Shown here piece after piece: positions 7,781-15,937 of a DNA stretch of 64,000 nt. Made by a program: the position numbers and the translations under genes. Within the stretch, counting starts at the first letter, position 1. Each line of letters starts with the position of its first letter. The notes under the pieces were generated by a model. The model saw only the letters and a list, made by a program, of their open reading frames with translations, made no database searches and was not told the DNA's origin. This DNA comes from Nitrincola sp048264025 (GTDB taxonomy: Bacteria; Pseudomonadota; Gammaproteobacteria; Pseudomonadales; Balneatricaceae): assembly GCF_048264025.1 (NCBI RefSeq), contig NZ_JBLXDN010000002.1, positions 230,956 through 294,955 on the forward strand, written 5' to 3'.

Positions 7781-9868
7781 GTGGATACTTCAGTCGTTGC
7801 GCAAGAGTACCAGGACAAAATCTTTGAGCTGTTTTCGGGTGGGCCGGTTGCACTGTTTGTCTGGTCTTCACAGCCGGGCTGGCCAGTGGAGTATGTCTCC
7901 GATAATGTGCAAGCCGTATTGGGCTATGAAGCGACTGAGCTGATTCAAAAACAACAGCTTTATGCCGACCTGATTCATCCTGATGATCTGCCGCGGGTCG
8001 AGGCTGAGGTGGCGCGTTATCTGGCGCACAAAACCAGTTGCTTTGAGCAGAACTATCGGCTCATGTGTCGTTCTGGTTGTTATTGCAGAGTACAGGATTT
8101 CAGCATGCCCGAATGGGATGCACAGGGCCAGTTGCTGCGTATTCGCGGTTATATTTTTTATCGAGCTGAGGCTCGTGAAATCACCGAAACCCTGCAGTTG
8201 GCGGAGCTGGTTAGAGAATACGCACGCGAAGCCATCATGATTACCGATCCCAGAGGGGTGATACTCAGCGTTAACCCTGCTTTTACCCAAGTCACCGGCT
8301 ATGAGGCCGAAGAAGTAATCGGTGGTCGTCCCTCTCTGCTGAGCTCAGGTTATCATGATGCTGCTTTCTATGAGTCTATGTGGCAGAGCCTTAATACTCA
8401 GGGAAATTGGGAAGGAGAAATCCTGGATCGACGAAAAAATGGCGAGGTATATCCCAAATGGTTGTCGATTCATAGCGCGTATACCAGCCAGGGGAAAGTA
8501 TTCCGCCGCATTGCGATTTTTTCTGATATCACCCGGCAGAAGCAGAGTGAAGAACTGATCTGGCGCCAAGCCAATTATGATTCTTTGACTGATCTGCCAA
8601 ACCGGCAGTTATTGACCTTGCGGTTGGAGCAGGAAATCAATCGTGTGAGTCGTACCGGTCAGGGGTTGGCATTGATTTTTATGGACCTGGATGGGTTCAA
8701 AGAGATTAATGACACCCTCGGTCACAAGCTGGGAGATGATCTGCTTATTCTGGTAGCTGAGCGTCTGGCAACCCAGGTGCGTACGACCGATATGGTGGCC
8801 CGTTTCAGTGGCGATCAGTTTGCCCTGTTGTTGACTGGTCTGACTGATCAGGTCAGTGTTGAGCAACTGGTCATGAAAGTGCGCAGAGCGTTTGAACAGC
8901 CTTTTGAACTGGGAGGTGAAGATATTTTTACCTCGGTCAGCTTTGGAGTTACCTTCTGTCCGGAAGATGGCAAGGATCCTTGGGTGTTGTTAAAAAATGC
9001 TGATCAGGCCATGTTCAGTGCCAAAGTGACAGGTCGGGGGCGATACCAGTTCTTCACTGAAACCATGCAACTGACTGCGCAACGGCGCATGCAGCTGTCT
9101 AAGGATTTGCGTAATGCGTTGTCGGCTAATCAACTCTTTCTGGAATATCAGCCGATTATAAGTTTGGTTGATGATAGCTTATCGAAGGTTGAGGCCTTGA
9201 TTCGCTGGCAGCATCCGCAACTGGGATTGGTGAGTCCGGCTGAGTTTATTCCTGTCGCTGAAGAAACCGGCCTCATTTCCGAAATAGGTGATTGGGTATT
9301 TCGTGAAGCTGTGAGTAAGTCTGAAGCCTGGCAAACGCTGCTGCAGCGTCCTTTTCAAATCAGTATTAATACATCTCCGGTACAATACCGTGACGATACG
9401 CATCGGATTTCCAGTTGGATTGATTATCTGCGTGAGCGTTGCCTGAGTTCCAAAACCATTTCATTGGAAATCACTGAAGGTATGCTGATGGAGAATTCAG
9501 CTGATATCGAAAACTGCCTGCTGTTGATTCGTGATGCCGGTATGGAGGTTGCCCTTGATGACTTCGGTACAGGCTATTCGTCGCTTGCTTATCTTAAGCG
9601 AATGGACATCGATTTTTTAAAAATAGATCGTTCTTTTGTTCGGAACCTTCAACCGGATTCGAATGATCTGGCTCTGTGTGAAGCCATGATTGTCATGGCG
9701 CATAAACTTGGTATTCAGGTGGTGGCCGAAGGGATTGAAACTCAGCAGCAAAAAATATTACTCAAAGCCGCGCAGTGCGACTATGGGCAGGGGTATTACT
9801 TTTCCCGACCCTTGTCGGCTGATCGTCTGGAAGAGTTTTTGTGCAATGGTCCCGATGAACGACATTAG
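7781..9868 (+). CDS. PAS-PAS-GGDEF-EAL protein, probable c-di-GMP phosphodiesterase
   Basis: A 695-residue cytoplasmic protein: PAS (about 15-135), PAS (about 145-255), GGDEF-type domain (about 265-430) and EAL domain (about 440-690). The EAL part keeps the catalytic set: EALIRW, NTSPVQY, LEITEG, DDFGTGYSSL, KIDRSF and VVAEGIET. The GGDEF signature has become SGDQF, losing the first Gly and the metal-binding Glu position, so the cyclase half is probably inactive or regulatory. The likely activity is hydrolysis of c-di-GMP under control of the PAS sensors. The start is GTG at 7781 with a weak ribosome site. No membrane segment is seen. Confidence 0.9.
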   Translation: MDTSVVAQEYQDKIFELFSGGPVALFVWSSQPGWPVEYVSDNVQAVLGYEATELIQKQQLYADLIHPDDLPRVEAEVARYLAHKTSCFEQNYRLMCRSGCYCRVQDFSMPEWDAQGQLLRIRGYIFYRAEAREITETLQLAELVREYAREAIMITDPRGVILSVNPAFTQVTGYEAEEVIGGRPSLLSSGYHDAAFYESMWQSLNTQGNWEGEILDRRKNGEVYPKWLSIHSAYTSQGKVFRRIAIFSDITRQKQSEELIWRQANYDSLTDLPNRQLLTLRLEQEINRVSRTGQGLALIFMDLDGFKEINDTLGHKLGDDLLILVAERLATQVRTTDMVARFSGDQFALLLTGLTDQVSVEQLVMKVRRAFEQPFELGGEDIFTSVSFGVTFCPEDGKDPWVLLKNADQAMFSAKVTGRGRYQFFTETMQLTAQRRMQLSKDLRNALSANQLFLEYQPIISLVDDSLSKVEALIRWQHPQLGLVSPAEFIPVAEETGLISEIGDWVFREAVSKSEAWQTLLQRPFQISINTSPVQYRDDTHRISSWIDYLRERCLSSKTISLEITEGMLMENSADIENCLLLIRDAGMEVALDDFGTGYSSLAYLKRMDIDFLKIDRSFVRNLQPDSNDLALCEAMIVMAHKLGIQVVAEGIETQQQKILLKAAQCDYGQGYYFSRPLSADRLEEFLCNGPDERH

Positions 9869-9903
9869 CACCCGAAAACCGAGAGGGTTCCGAGTGCTTG
9901 ATA

Positions 9904-10830
9904 TCAACTGATTAAATCGCGTAACAAAAACTCGATCAGTGCTTTTTGTGCATGCAGGCGGTTTTCCGCTTCGTGGAAGGCAACACAGCGCGGATCATCC
10001 ATCATTGATTCGCTGACTTCCTCACCACGATGTGCTGGCAGGCAGTGCATGAATAGTGCATCTTGAGCAGCCAAATCCATTAGTTCCGGATTCACCTGAT
10101 AGCCGCGGAATTCTCGCATGCGCTGGCGCTGTTCATCTTCTTGACCCATGGACGCCCAAACATCAGTGACCACCAGGTGTGTATCTTCGACCGCGGCTTC
10201 AGGTGCCTCCATTACGGTCACTCGGTCACTATTCCGGCTAACCAGTTCAGCGTTTGGCTCAAAACCTTCTGGGCAGGCGATATTCAACTTGAAGTCAAAC
10301 TGACGTGCGGCATTGATATAGGAATGACACATATTATTGCCATCTCCTATCCAGGCGACAGTTTTTCCCTGTATATCACCGCGCAGTTCCTGAAACGTCT
10401 GCATATCGGCGAGCAACTGGCAGGGGTGGAAGTCATCAGTCAGCGCATTGATGACCGGCACGGAAGAATTAGCGGCAAACTCTGTGATCAGGTCATGACT
10501 GAAGGTACGGATCATGACAATGTCCACCATGGAGGAGATCACTTTGGCACTGTCTGCCACCGGCTCCCCACGTCCGAGCTGGGTGTCCCGTGATGACAGA
10601 AACATCGCATGCCCACCGAACTGTGCCATACCCGCTTCGAAGGAGACACGAGTACGGGTTGAGGCTTTCTCAAAAATCATCGCCATAACACGGTTTTTCA
10701 GCGGCTGGTAGAGCGTGCCGTTATTACGCAATTGCTTCAGTTCTATAGCGCGATTGATCAGCTGTTTCAGTTCAGTCGGTGTTAGATCCAGCAGTGTCAG
10801 AAAATGTCTGGTGCTCATAATGTCATTCAC
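9904..10830 (-). CDS. argF: ornithine carbamoyltransferase
   Basis: A 308-residue enzyme converting ornithine and carbamoyl phosphate to citrulline. The carbamoyl-phosphate loop STRTRVSFEAGM, the HPCQ motif and the ornithine-binding HCLPAHRGEEV are all present. The family length is normal. The second Met (10818, MSTRHFL) matches typical N-termini better than the first (10830), and neither has a clear ribosome site, so the start is uncertain by four codons. It lies 44 bp downstream of argD on the same strand; with argG nearby, most of the late arginine pathway is within 6 kb. Confidence 0.95.
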   Translation of the reverse strand: MNDIMSTRHFLTLLDLTPTELKQLINRAIELKQLRNNGTLYQPLKNRVMAMIFEKASTRTRVSFEAGMAQFGGHAMFLSSRDTQLGRGEPVADSAKVISSMVDIVMIRTFSHDLITEFAANSSVPVINALTDDFHPCQLLADMQTFQELRGDIQGKTVAWIGDGNNMCHSYINAARQFDFKLNIACPEGFEPNAELVSRNSDRVTVMEAPEAAVEDTHLVVTDVWASMGQEDEQRQRMREFRGYQVNPELMDLAAQDALFMHCLPAHRGEEVSESMMDDPRCVAFHEAENRLHAQKALIEFLLRDLIS

Positions 10831-10874
10831 GGCAGTCAGGCTGCCAATCCCTGAGTCAGTTTTTATTGGATAGT

Positions 10875-12068
10875 TTAGTCGGTGGTGTCGTCGCCAGCGT
10901 AGATGCGAATCAGACTGGAAACCGTATTGACCAGTAAATCAGCTTCAGTCTGATTCATGATCAGCGGTGGCAGCAATCGAACCACGCGTCCGCCGCCGGT
11001 AATGTTCAGTAACACACCTTTGACTTTGGCCAGTACCGCCAGCTCTGTGCCAGCATCCTTCAGTTCTATACCGATCATCAACCCTTTACCGCGAATTTCC
11101 TTGATATAGGGTTTGTCAGCCAACTGAATATGGAAGCTGTCGAGAATATACTGCCCCAGTGATGCAGCGTGCTGGCACAGATTGTCCTGTTCAATGGTAT
11201 TGATAACCGCCAGTGCTGCCGCACAGGCCAGCGGGTTGCCGCCATAGGTGGTACCGTGCGTGCCTGGGCCGAAAACTTCAGCGGCTTTACCACGAGCCAG
11301 ACAGGCGCCAATAGGGAAGCCATTACCCAGGCCTTTGGCCGTGGTGACAACGTCGGGCATGATGCTGGTGTGCTGGTAGGCAAAGTAACGGCCAGTACGG
11401 CCGTTACCTGTTTGCACTTCATCCAGGATCAGCAGCAGTTCGTGTTCATCACAGATGGCTCTCAGGTTTTCCAGATAACTATTGTCCGGTACCTGAATGC
11501 CGCCTTCTCCCTGGATGGGTTCTACCATGATAGCGACAACATCATTATTGCTGCGCAGAATCTGCTTGACCGCCTCCAGATTATTGAAAGGGGCGCGGAT
11601 AAAACCACTGACCAGAGGCTCAAAGCCTGCCTGGGTGGCGCGATTGCCGGTAGCACTCAGTGTCGCCAGTGTACGTCCATGGAAGGAGTTTTCCATCACA
11701 ATGATAGCGGGTTTATCGATCTGGCGACTGTGACCGTAACGACGGGCAATCTTGATCGCCGCTTCATTAGCTTCTGCACCCGAGTTGCCGAAAAACACAT
11801 TATCCATACCGGATACCTGCGTGAGTTTTTCAGCCAGCTGCTGTTGCAGCGGTATGGTGTAGAGATTAGAGCAGTGAATCAGCTTGCCGGCCTGTTTGCA
11901 GATAGCCTCGGTGACAGCAGGGTGCGCATGCCCAAGCCCGGTAACGGCAATGCCGCTAAGTGCATCCAGGTACTTGTGTCCATCTGTGTCATAGATCCAT
12001 GCACCCTGACCATAGTCAAAGGCAACGGACAGACGATTATAGGTATTCATCAGTGGTTGTATGGCCAT
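10875..12068 (-). CDS. argD: acetylornithine aminotransferase
   Basis: A 397-residue class III PLP-dependent aminotransferase. The PLP lysine lies in VVTTAKGLGNGFPIGA; FFGNSGAEANEAAIKIARR and LLILDEVQTGNGRTG are the cofactor-binding segments shared by ArgD/AstC enzymes. It transaminates N-acetylglutamate semialdehyde in arginine synthesis. A succinylornithine (catabolic) role is possible by sequence, but coupling to argF favours biosynthesis. GGGAGAGAAG lies upstream of the ATG at 12068. A terminator-like hairpin stands in its leader (12091-12118). Confidence 0.92.
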   Translation of the reverse strand: MAIQPLMNTYNRLSVAFDYGQGAWIYDTDGHKYLDALSGIAVTGLGHAHPAVTEAICKQAGKLIHCSNLYTIPLQQQLAEKLTQVSGMDNVFFGNSGAEANEAAIKIARRYGHSRQIDKPAIIVMENSFHGRTLATLSATGNRATQAGFEPLVSGFIRAPFNNLEAVKQILRSNNDVVAIMVEPIQGEGGIQVPDNSYLENLRAICDEHELLLILDEVQTGNGRTGRYFAYQHTSIMPDVVTTAKGLGNGFPIGACLARGKAAEVFGPGTHGTTYGGNPLACAAALAVINTIEQDNLCQHAASLGQYILDSFHIQLADKPYIKEIRGKGLMIGIELKDAGTELAVLAKVKGVLLNITGGGRVVRLLPPLIMNQTEADLLVNTVSSLIRIYAGDDTTD

Positions 12069-12090
12069 TCAGCTTCTCTCCCTACAACGC

Positions 12091-12118
12091 AAAAAGGCAG
12101 CCAGAGCTGCCAAAAAAA
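12091..12118 (-). terminator. terminator-like hairpin in the argD leader
   Basis: On the minus strand GGCAGC-TCTG-GCTGCC is followed by TTTTT, 22 nt before the argD start codon. No minus-strand gene lies upstream that it could terminate, because grxD is on the opposite strand. It may therefore be an attenuator for argDF, or a terminator of antisense transcription. No leader peptide or alternative pairing was identified. Confidence 0.45.
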
Positions 12119-12348
12119 GAGCTATTCTAGGCCTATCCTCGGGTTTTAGCAATTTACTTTGAGGGTGGGTGGGTATTATCTGCATAAAACAGATTGAAAA
12201 ATCAGGTAGAGCCCGTATATTTGTAGTCAGAGGTGTGAATTTTACCTGACTTTTTTTGTCGGATATAATGCCTGAATACGCAGGTGTGGCTAAGGTTTTG
12301 TTTGCCAGCCTGTTACCGAAGATCAGTTATACAGAAATAGGTGCTTCA

Positions 12349-12696
12349 ATGAGTGTTGTCGATGTGATTAAAGAGCAGATTGAATCCAATGCAATTCTGC
12401 TTTATATGAAAGGTACACCGCGTTTTCCGCAATGCGGCTTTTCATCCCGTGCCACTGAAGCGCTGATGGCCTGTGGGGAGCGTTTTGCATTTGTGAATAT
12501 TCTGGAGCATCCGGATATTCGTGCTGAACTGCCAAACTACGCTAACTGGCCGACCTTTCCACAGTTGTGGATCAATGGTGAGTTGGTAGGAGGCTGTGAC
12601 ATTATTTGTGAAATGGGCGCTACCGGTGAGCTGGAAACCCTGGTTAAAGCAGCGGCTGCGGCAGCGGGCGCTGAAGAAGAACAGCCACAGGCTTGA
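12349..12696 (+). CDS. grxD: monothiol glutaredoxin, Grx4 type
   Basis: A 115-residue monothiol glutaredoxin with the CGFS active site (FPQCGFSSRATEAL), YANWPTFPQLWINGELVGG and the GCDI glutathione-binding region. It carries and transfers [2Fe-2S] clusters with BolA-type partners. The ATG at 12349 gives the standard N-terminus MSVVDVIKEQIE; an upstream in-frame ATG at 12256 would add 31 residues unlike the family. The tail is Ala/Glu-rich. Confidence 0.93.
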   Translation: MSVVDVIKEQIESNAILLYMKGTPRFPQCGFSSRATEALMACGERFAFVNILEHPDIRAELPNYANWPTFPQLWINGELVGGCDIICEMGATGELETLVKAAAAAAGAEEEQPQA

Positions 12697-12706
12697 TTCT
12701 CTTAAC

Positions 12707-12735
12707 GGCAGCCGGACTTCAGTCCGGTTGCTGCC
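12707..12735. terminator. hairpin between convergent grxD and rnt
   Basis: GGCAGC+CGGACT (12707-12718) pairs with AGTCCG+GCTGCC (12721-12735), with a three-base bulge and a two-base loop. It lies in the 52 bp between the stops of two convergent genes, as expected of a bidirectional terminator, although the T-tracts are poor. Confidence 0.6.
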
Positions 12736-12748
12736 TTGCAACCCCGAA

Positions 12749-13393
12749 TCAACGGGTTTGCAATACTAGATCCCACCCACCCATATCTTTCCAGCGATTC
12801 ACAATCATACAGAACAGCTCGGCAGTTTTTTCGGTGTCATACACAGCCGAATGGGCGCTGCGATTGTCAAAATCTATACCGGCCACTTCACAGGCTTTGG
12901 CTAATACAGTTTGACCACAGGCCAACCCTGCCAGTGTGGCGGTATCGAAGGTTGAAAAAGGATGGAAAGGGTTGCGTTTGATACCCTGACGTTCCGTCGC
13001 GCAGCTAACAAAGTTATGATCAAACGTGGCGTTATGTCCCACCAGAATGGCACGTTTACACCCCTGTGCCTTAATGGCTTTACGGATGGGTTTGAAAATA
13101 TTTTCCAGGGCTTGGGCCTCACTGATCGCCTGACGATCCGGATTCCATGGATCAATGCCTGTGAATGCCAGCGCGGATTGCTCCAGATTAGCGCCCTCAA
13201 ACGGAACGACATTGGCGCTGTAAGTGCGCTCTGGCATCAGATAGCCGTTCTCGTCCATGCTCAGCGTGACAGCGGCAATTTCAAGTAGTGCATCAGTGCG
13301 GCAATTAAATCCAGCCGTTTCAACATCGACGACGACGGGGAGGTAGCCTCTGAAGCGATCGGCCATAAGGGTCTTGTCAGTTGAGTGGGTCAA
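12749..13393 (-). CDS. rnt: ribonuclease T
   Basis: A 214-residue DEDDh exonuclease that trims 3' ends of tRNA and other stable RNAs. The catalytic motifs are VVDVETAGFN (D and E), HNATFDHNFV (second D) and HSAVYDTEKTAELF (His and final D). The length is normal. Its stop faces grxD and its start overlaps the upstream region of motY. The rnt-motY-argG neighbourhood is also known in Pseudomonas, where pyrC lies between; pyrC is absent here. Confidence 0.95.
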   Translation of the reverse strand: MTHSTDKTLMADRFRGYLPVVVDVETAGFNCRTDALLEIAAVTLSMDENGYLMPERTYSANVVPFEGANLEQSALAFTGIDPWNPDRQAISEAQALENIFKPIRKAIKAQGCKRAILVGHNATFDHNFVSCATERQGIKRNPFHPFSTFDTATLAGLACGQTVLAKACEVAGIDFDNRSAHSAVYDTEKTAELFCMIVNRWKDMGGWDLVLQTR

Positions 13394-13537
13394 GCAATAT
13401 CCTTAATCTATGTGATGTTAATAGTGTATTATTCTAACAGTCGCAGGGGTGGAGTGAAATGCAAGGTAAAGCCTTGGCACATGCTGCCGATAATACAGAG
13501 AGTTTCCGTTACTGTCTTTTATAAGGTTGAGAGTTGT

Positions 13538-14389
13538 ATGCCTGGCCGAGCGCTATTCTTTCTGTTGTCGTGTTTGCCTTATCAAGCCCTTCAGGCTGTG
13601 ACGTTTATGGCACCTGTTGATGCGGTGCACTGGGATATTGAAGCCTCTCCTTTTGCATGTCGCCTATCGCAGTCTATCCCGTCTTTTGGCGAGGCCGTGT
13701 TTGAACAGGAGGCTGGAGAAGGCCTGGAGTTTGTATTACTGCCGGCACAGACTCAGCAACTCTCTGGCAGGGCGCGCTTGGTTGCTGAAGCGGCTCCTTG
13801 GTCACCAGGTCACACTCCCAGGCCCATTGGCGAAATGGAAGTCAGTCAGGGGCAGATTCATGTGCGGGGCAGTCAGGCTACGCAGATGATGGCTGCACTG
13901 CATGAAGGTCTGATGCCAACCTTCAGTACCAACCGCTGGTACGGTGCGTCTCAGTCTGTGTCTGTTGGTATTATGTCGGTAAATTTTCATTCAGCTTATC
14001 AGGACTACCTGGGCTGTTTGACTGGGTTGCTGCCGGTTAATTATCGTCAGATAGCCCGAACCGCGGTACTCTTTCCTACGGCAGAACATCAATTATCGGA
14101 TGCGACTCGGGAGCGCCTGGATCTGATAGCTCAGTATGTGCTGACCGATGATACAGTGCAGCAGATCTTTGTTGACGGGCATACTGACAATGATGGTCGA
14201 CGGCTGTTATTGCGTGATCTGTCCAAACGTCGGGCAGAAGAAGTTACGCGCTATCTTGTCTCCCGCGGTGTCAGTGAAGATGCTATTATTACCCGCTTTC
14301 ACGGGGACCGTTATCCGGTAGTCGCCAACGACACCCCTGAAAACCGTACCCGTAACCGCCGTGTGACCATTCGCCTCGAAAAAGACTGA
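13538..14389 (+). CDS. motY: OmpA-family protein, MotY-like flagellar stator ring protein
   Basis: A 283-residue exported protein. Residues 1-20 (MPGRALFFLLSCLPYQALQA) are a signal peptide. An N-terminal domain of about 150 residues (VTFMAPVDAVHWDIEASPFA onwards) matches MotY, and the C-terminal OmpA peptidoglycan-binding domain (about 175-283) has FVDGHTDNDGRRLL and LSKRRAEEVTRYLVSRGV. MotY forms the T ring that holds the sodium-driven stator. The ATG at 13538 is chosen because it starts the signal peptide and follows AAGGTTGAGAG; upstream in-frame ATGs lack both. Position next to rnt and argG supports the call. Confidence 0.85.
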   Translation: MPGRALFFLLSCLPYQALQAVTFMAPVDAVHWDIEASPFACRLSQSIPSFGEAVFEQEAGEGLEFVLLPAQTQQLSGRARLVAEAAPWSPGHTPRPIGEMEVSQGQIHVRGSQATQMMAALHEGLMPTFSTNRWYGASQSVSVGIMSVNFHSAYQDYLGCLTGLLPVNYRQIARTAVLFPTAEHQLSDATRERLDLIAQYVLTDDTVQQIFVDGHTDNDGRRLLLRDLSKRRAEEVTRYLVSRGVSEDAIITRFHGDRYPVVANDTPENRTRNRRVTIRLEKD

Positions 14390-14516
14390 GCGTTTAAAGC
14401 GCATCTGTCCTGATTGGCAGGCAAGCCCTGCGGCAATCTGTTATTATCGGGTTTTATCTATTAGTCGCCAGGCTCCGGTCAAGACAGCCGGAGTTGGTTA
14501 AATCGGGAGCATCAAT

Positions 14517-15734
14517 ATGTCCGACGTCAAGAAGGTTGTTCTGGCTTACTCCGGTGGTCTGGATACCTCTGTGATAGTGCGCTGGTTGCAAGATACTTAT
14601 CAGTGCGAAGTAGTTACGTTTACCGCTGACCTGGGTCAGGGCGAAGAGGTTGAACCAGCGCGTACCAAAGCCCAGGCGCTGGGTGTTAAAGAGATTTATA
14701 TCGAAGATCTGCGCGAAGAGTTTGTACGTGATTTCGTCTTCCCGATGTTCCGAGCCAATACTATTTATGAAGGCGAATACCTGCTGGGCACGTCTATAGC
14801 GCGTCCATTGATTGCCAAGCGGCTGATTGAAATTGCCAACGAAACCGGGGCAGATGCGATCTCCCATGGTGCGACTGGCAAGGGCAACGATCAGGTGCGT
14901 TTCGAGCTGGGTGCTTATGCTCTCAAGCCGGGTGTCAAAGTGATTGCACCTTGGCGTGAATGGGATCTGACCTCCCGTGAAACGCTGATGAAATATTGCG
15001 AAGAGCGCAATATTCCGGTTGATTTCAGCAACAAGAAAAAGAAATCACCTTATTCCATGGATGCTAACTTGCTGCACATCTCCTATGAAGGTGGCATTCT
15101 CGAAGATCCTTGGGCTGAAGCTGAAGAGGATATGTGGCGCTGGAGCGTCAATCCTGAAGCGGCGCCCGATCAGGCAACTTACCTTGAGCTTACCTATGAG
15201 CAAGGCGATATTGTCGCTATCGATGGTGAGCGCATGAGCCCGGCAACCGTGCTGGAGACGCTGAATAAAATAGGTGGCGCCAACGGTATCGGTCGTCTGG
15301 ATATTGTTGAAAACCGTTTTGTCGGTATGAAGTCGCGCGGCTGTTATGAAACACCGGGCGGTACCATCATGCTTAAAGCGCACCGTGCCATTGAATCCCT
15401 GACGTTGGATCGTGAAGCTGCGCATCTGAAAGATGAGCTGATGCCGCGCTATGCCAAGGTTATTTATAACGGCTTCTGGTGGTCAGAAGAGCGTAAAATG
15501 CTGCAGCAGATGATCGATTACTCCCAGCGTCATGTAAACGGTGATGTACGAGTGAAACTGTACAAAGGCAGTGTCAGCGTTGTCGGACGTCGTTCACCTG
15601 ACAGTTTATTTGATGAAAGTATCGCTACTTTTGAAGATGATGCCGGTTCTTATGATCAGAAAGATGCAGAAGGCTTTATCAAGCTGAATGCTTTGCGTAT
15701 GCGAATTGCTGCCAGCAAAGGCAGAAAATTCTGA
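14517..15734 (+). CDS. argG: argininosuccinate synthase
   Basis: A 405-residue enzyme that joins citrulline and aspartate using ATP. The N-type ATP loop VLAYSGGLDTSVIVRWLQ, ISHGATGKGNDQVRFEL and YETPGGTIM are intact, and the length is typical. GGGAGCATCAAT precedes the ATG at 14517. It is separate from argF/argD and transcribed in the opposite direction. A strong hairpin follows the stop. Confidence 0.98.
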   Translation: MSDVKKVVLAYSGGLDTSVIVRWLQDTYQCEVVTFTADLGQGEEVEPARTKAQALGVKEIYIEDLREEFVRDFVFPMFRANTIYEGEYLLGTSIARPLIAKRLIEIANETGADAISHGATGKGNDQVRFELGAYALKPGVKVIAPWREWDLTSRETLMKYCEERNIPVDFSNKKKKSPYSMDANLLHISYEGGILEDPWAEAEEDMWRWSVNPEAAPDQATYLELTYEQGDIVAIDGERMSPATVLETLNKIGGANGIGRLDIVENRFVGMKSRGCYETPGGTIMLKAHRAIESLTLDREAAHLKDELMPRYAKVIYNGFWWSEERKMLQQMIDYSQRHVNGDVRVKLYKGSVSVVGRRSPDSLFDESIATFEDDAGSYDQKDAEGFIKLNALRMRIAASKGRKF

Positions 15735-15753
15735 TCTGCTATCAGCATCAGAC

Positions 15754-15789
15754 GCCAACCGGACAGCATCTAGTTGCTGCCCGGTTGGC
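15754..15789 (+). terminator. hairpin after argG
   Basis: GCCAACCGG-A-CAGCA (15754-15768) pairs with TGCTG-C-CCGGTTGGC (15775-15789) around a six-base loop, 20 nt after the argG stop. It has no long T-run, so Rho-independent termination would be weak; the stem may mainly protect the 3' end. Confidence 0.55.
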
Positions 15790-15937
15790 AACTTCTCGCG
15801 TTAGTCTGCTGCAATCCTGTCTGAAAACTCTCACCGGAAGCGTGTTTTTACCCAACTACTTCGCAGAAATGGCCAGGTAGTGGCAATCAGGCCAATTTTC
15901 ATGCTACTTTTCAGATAGTTATTAAGAAATCTGGGCC

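Noticed and set aside
11169..12149. Open frame of 326 codons on the plus strand
   Set aside because: Antisense to argD, whose motifs are unambiguous; the protein has no recognisable features.
13385..13537. Extended N-terminus for the MotY-like protein
   Set aside because: Adds 51 residues before a clear signal peptide and overlaps the rnt start; the ATG at 13538 has a better context.
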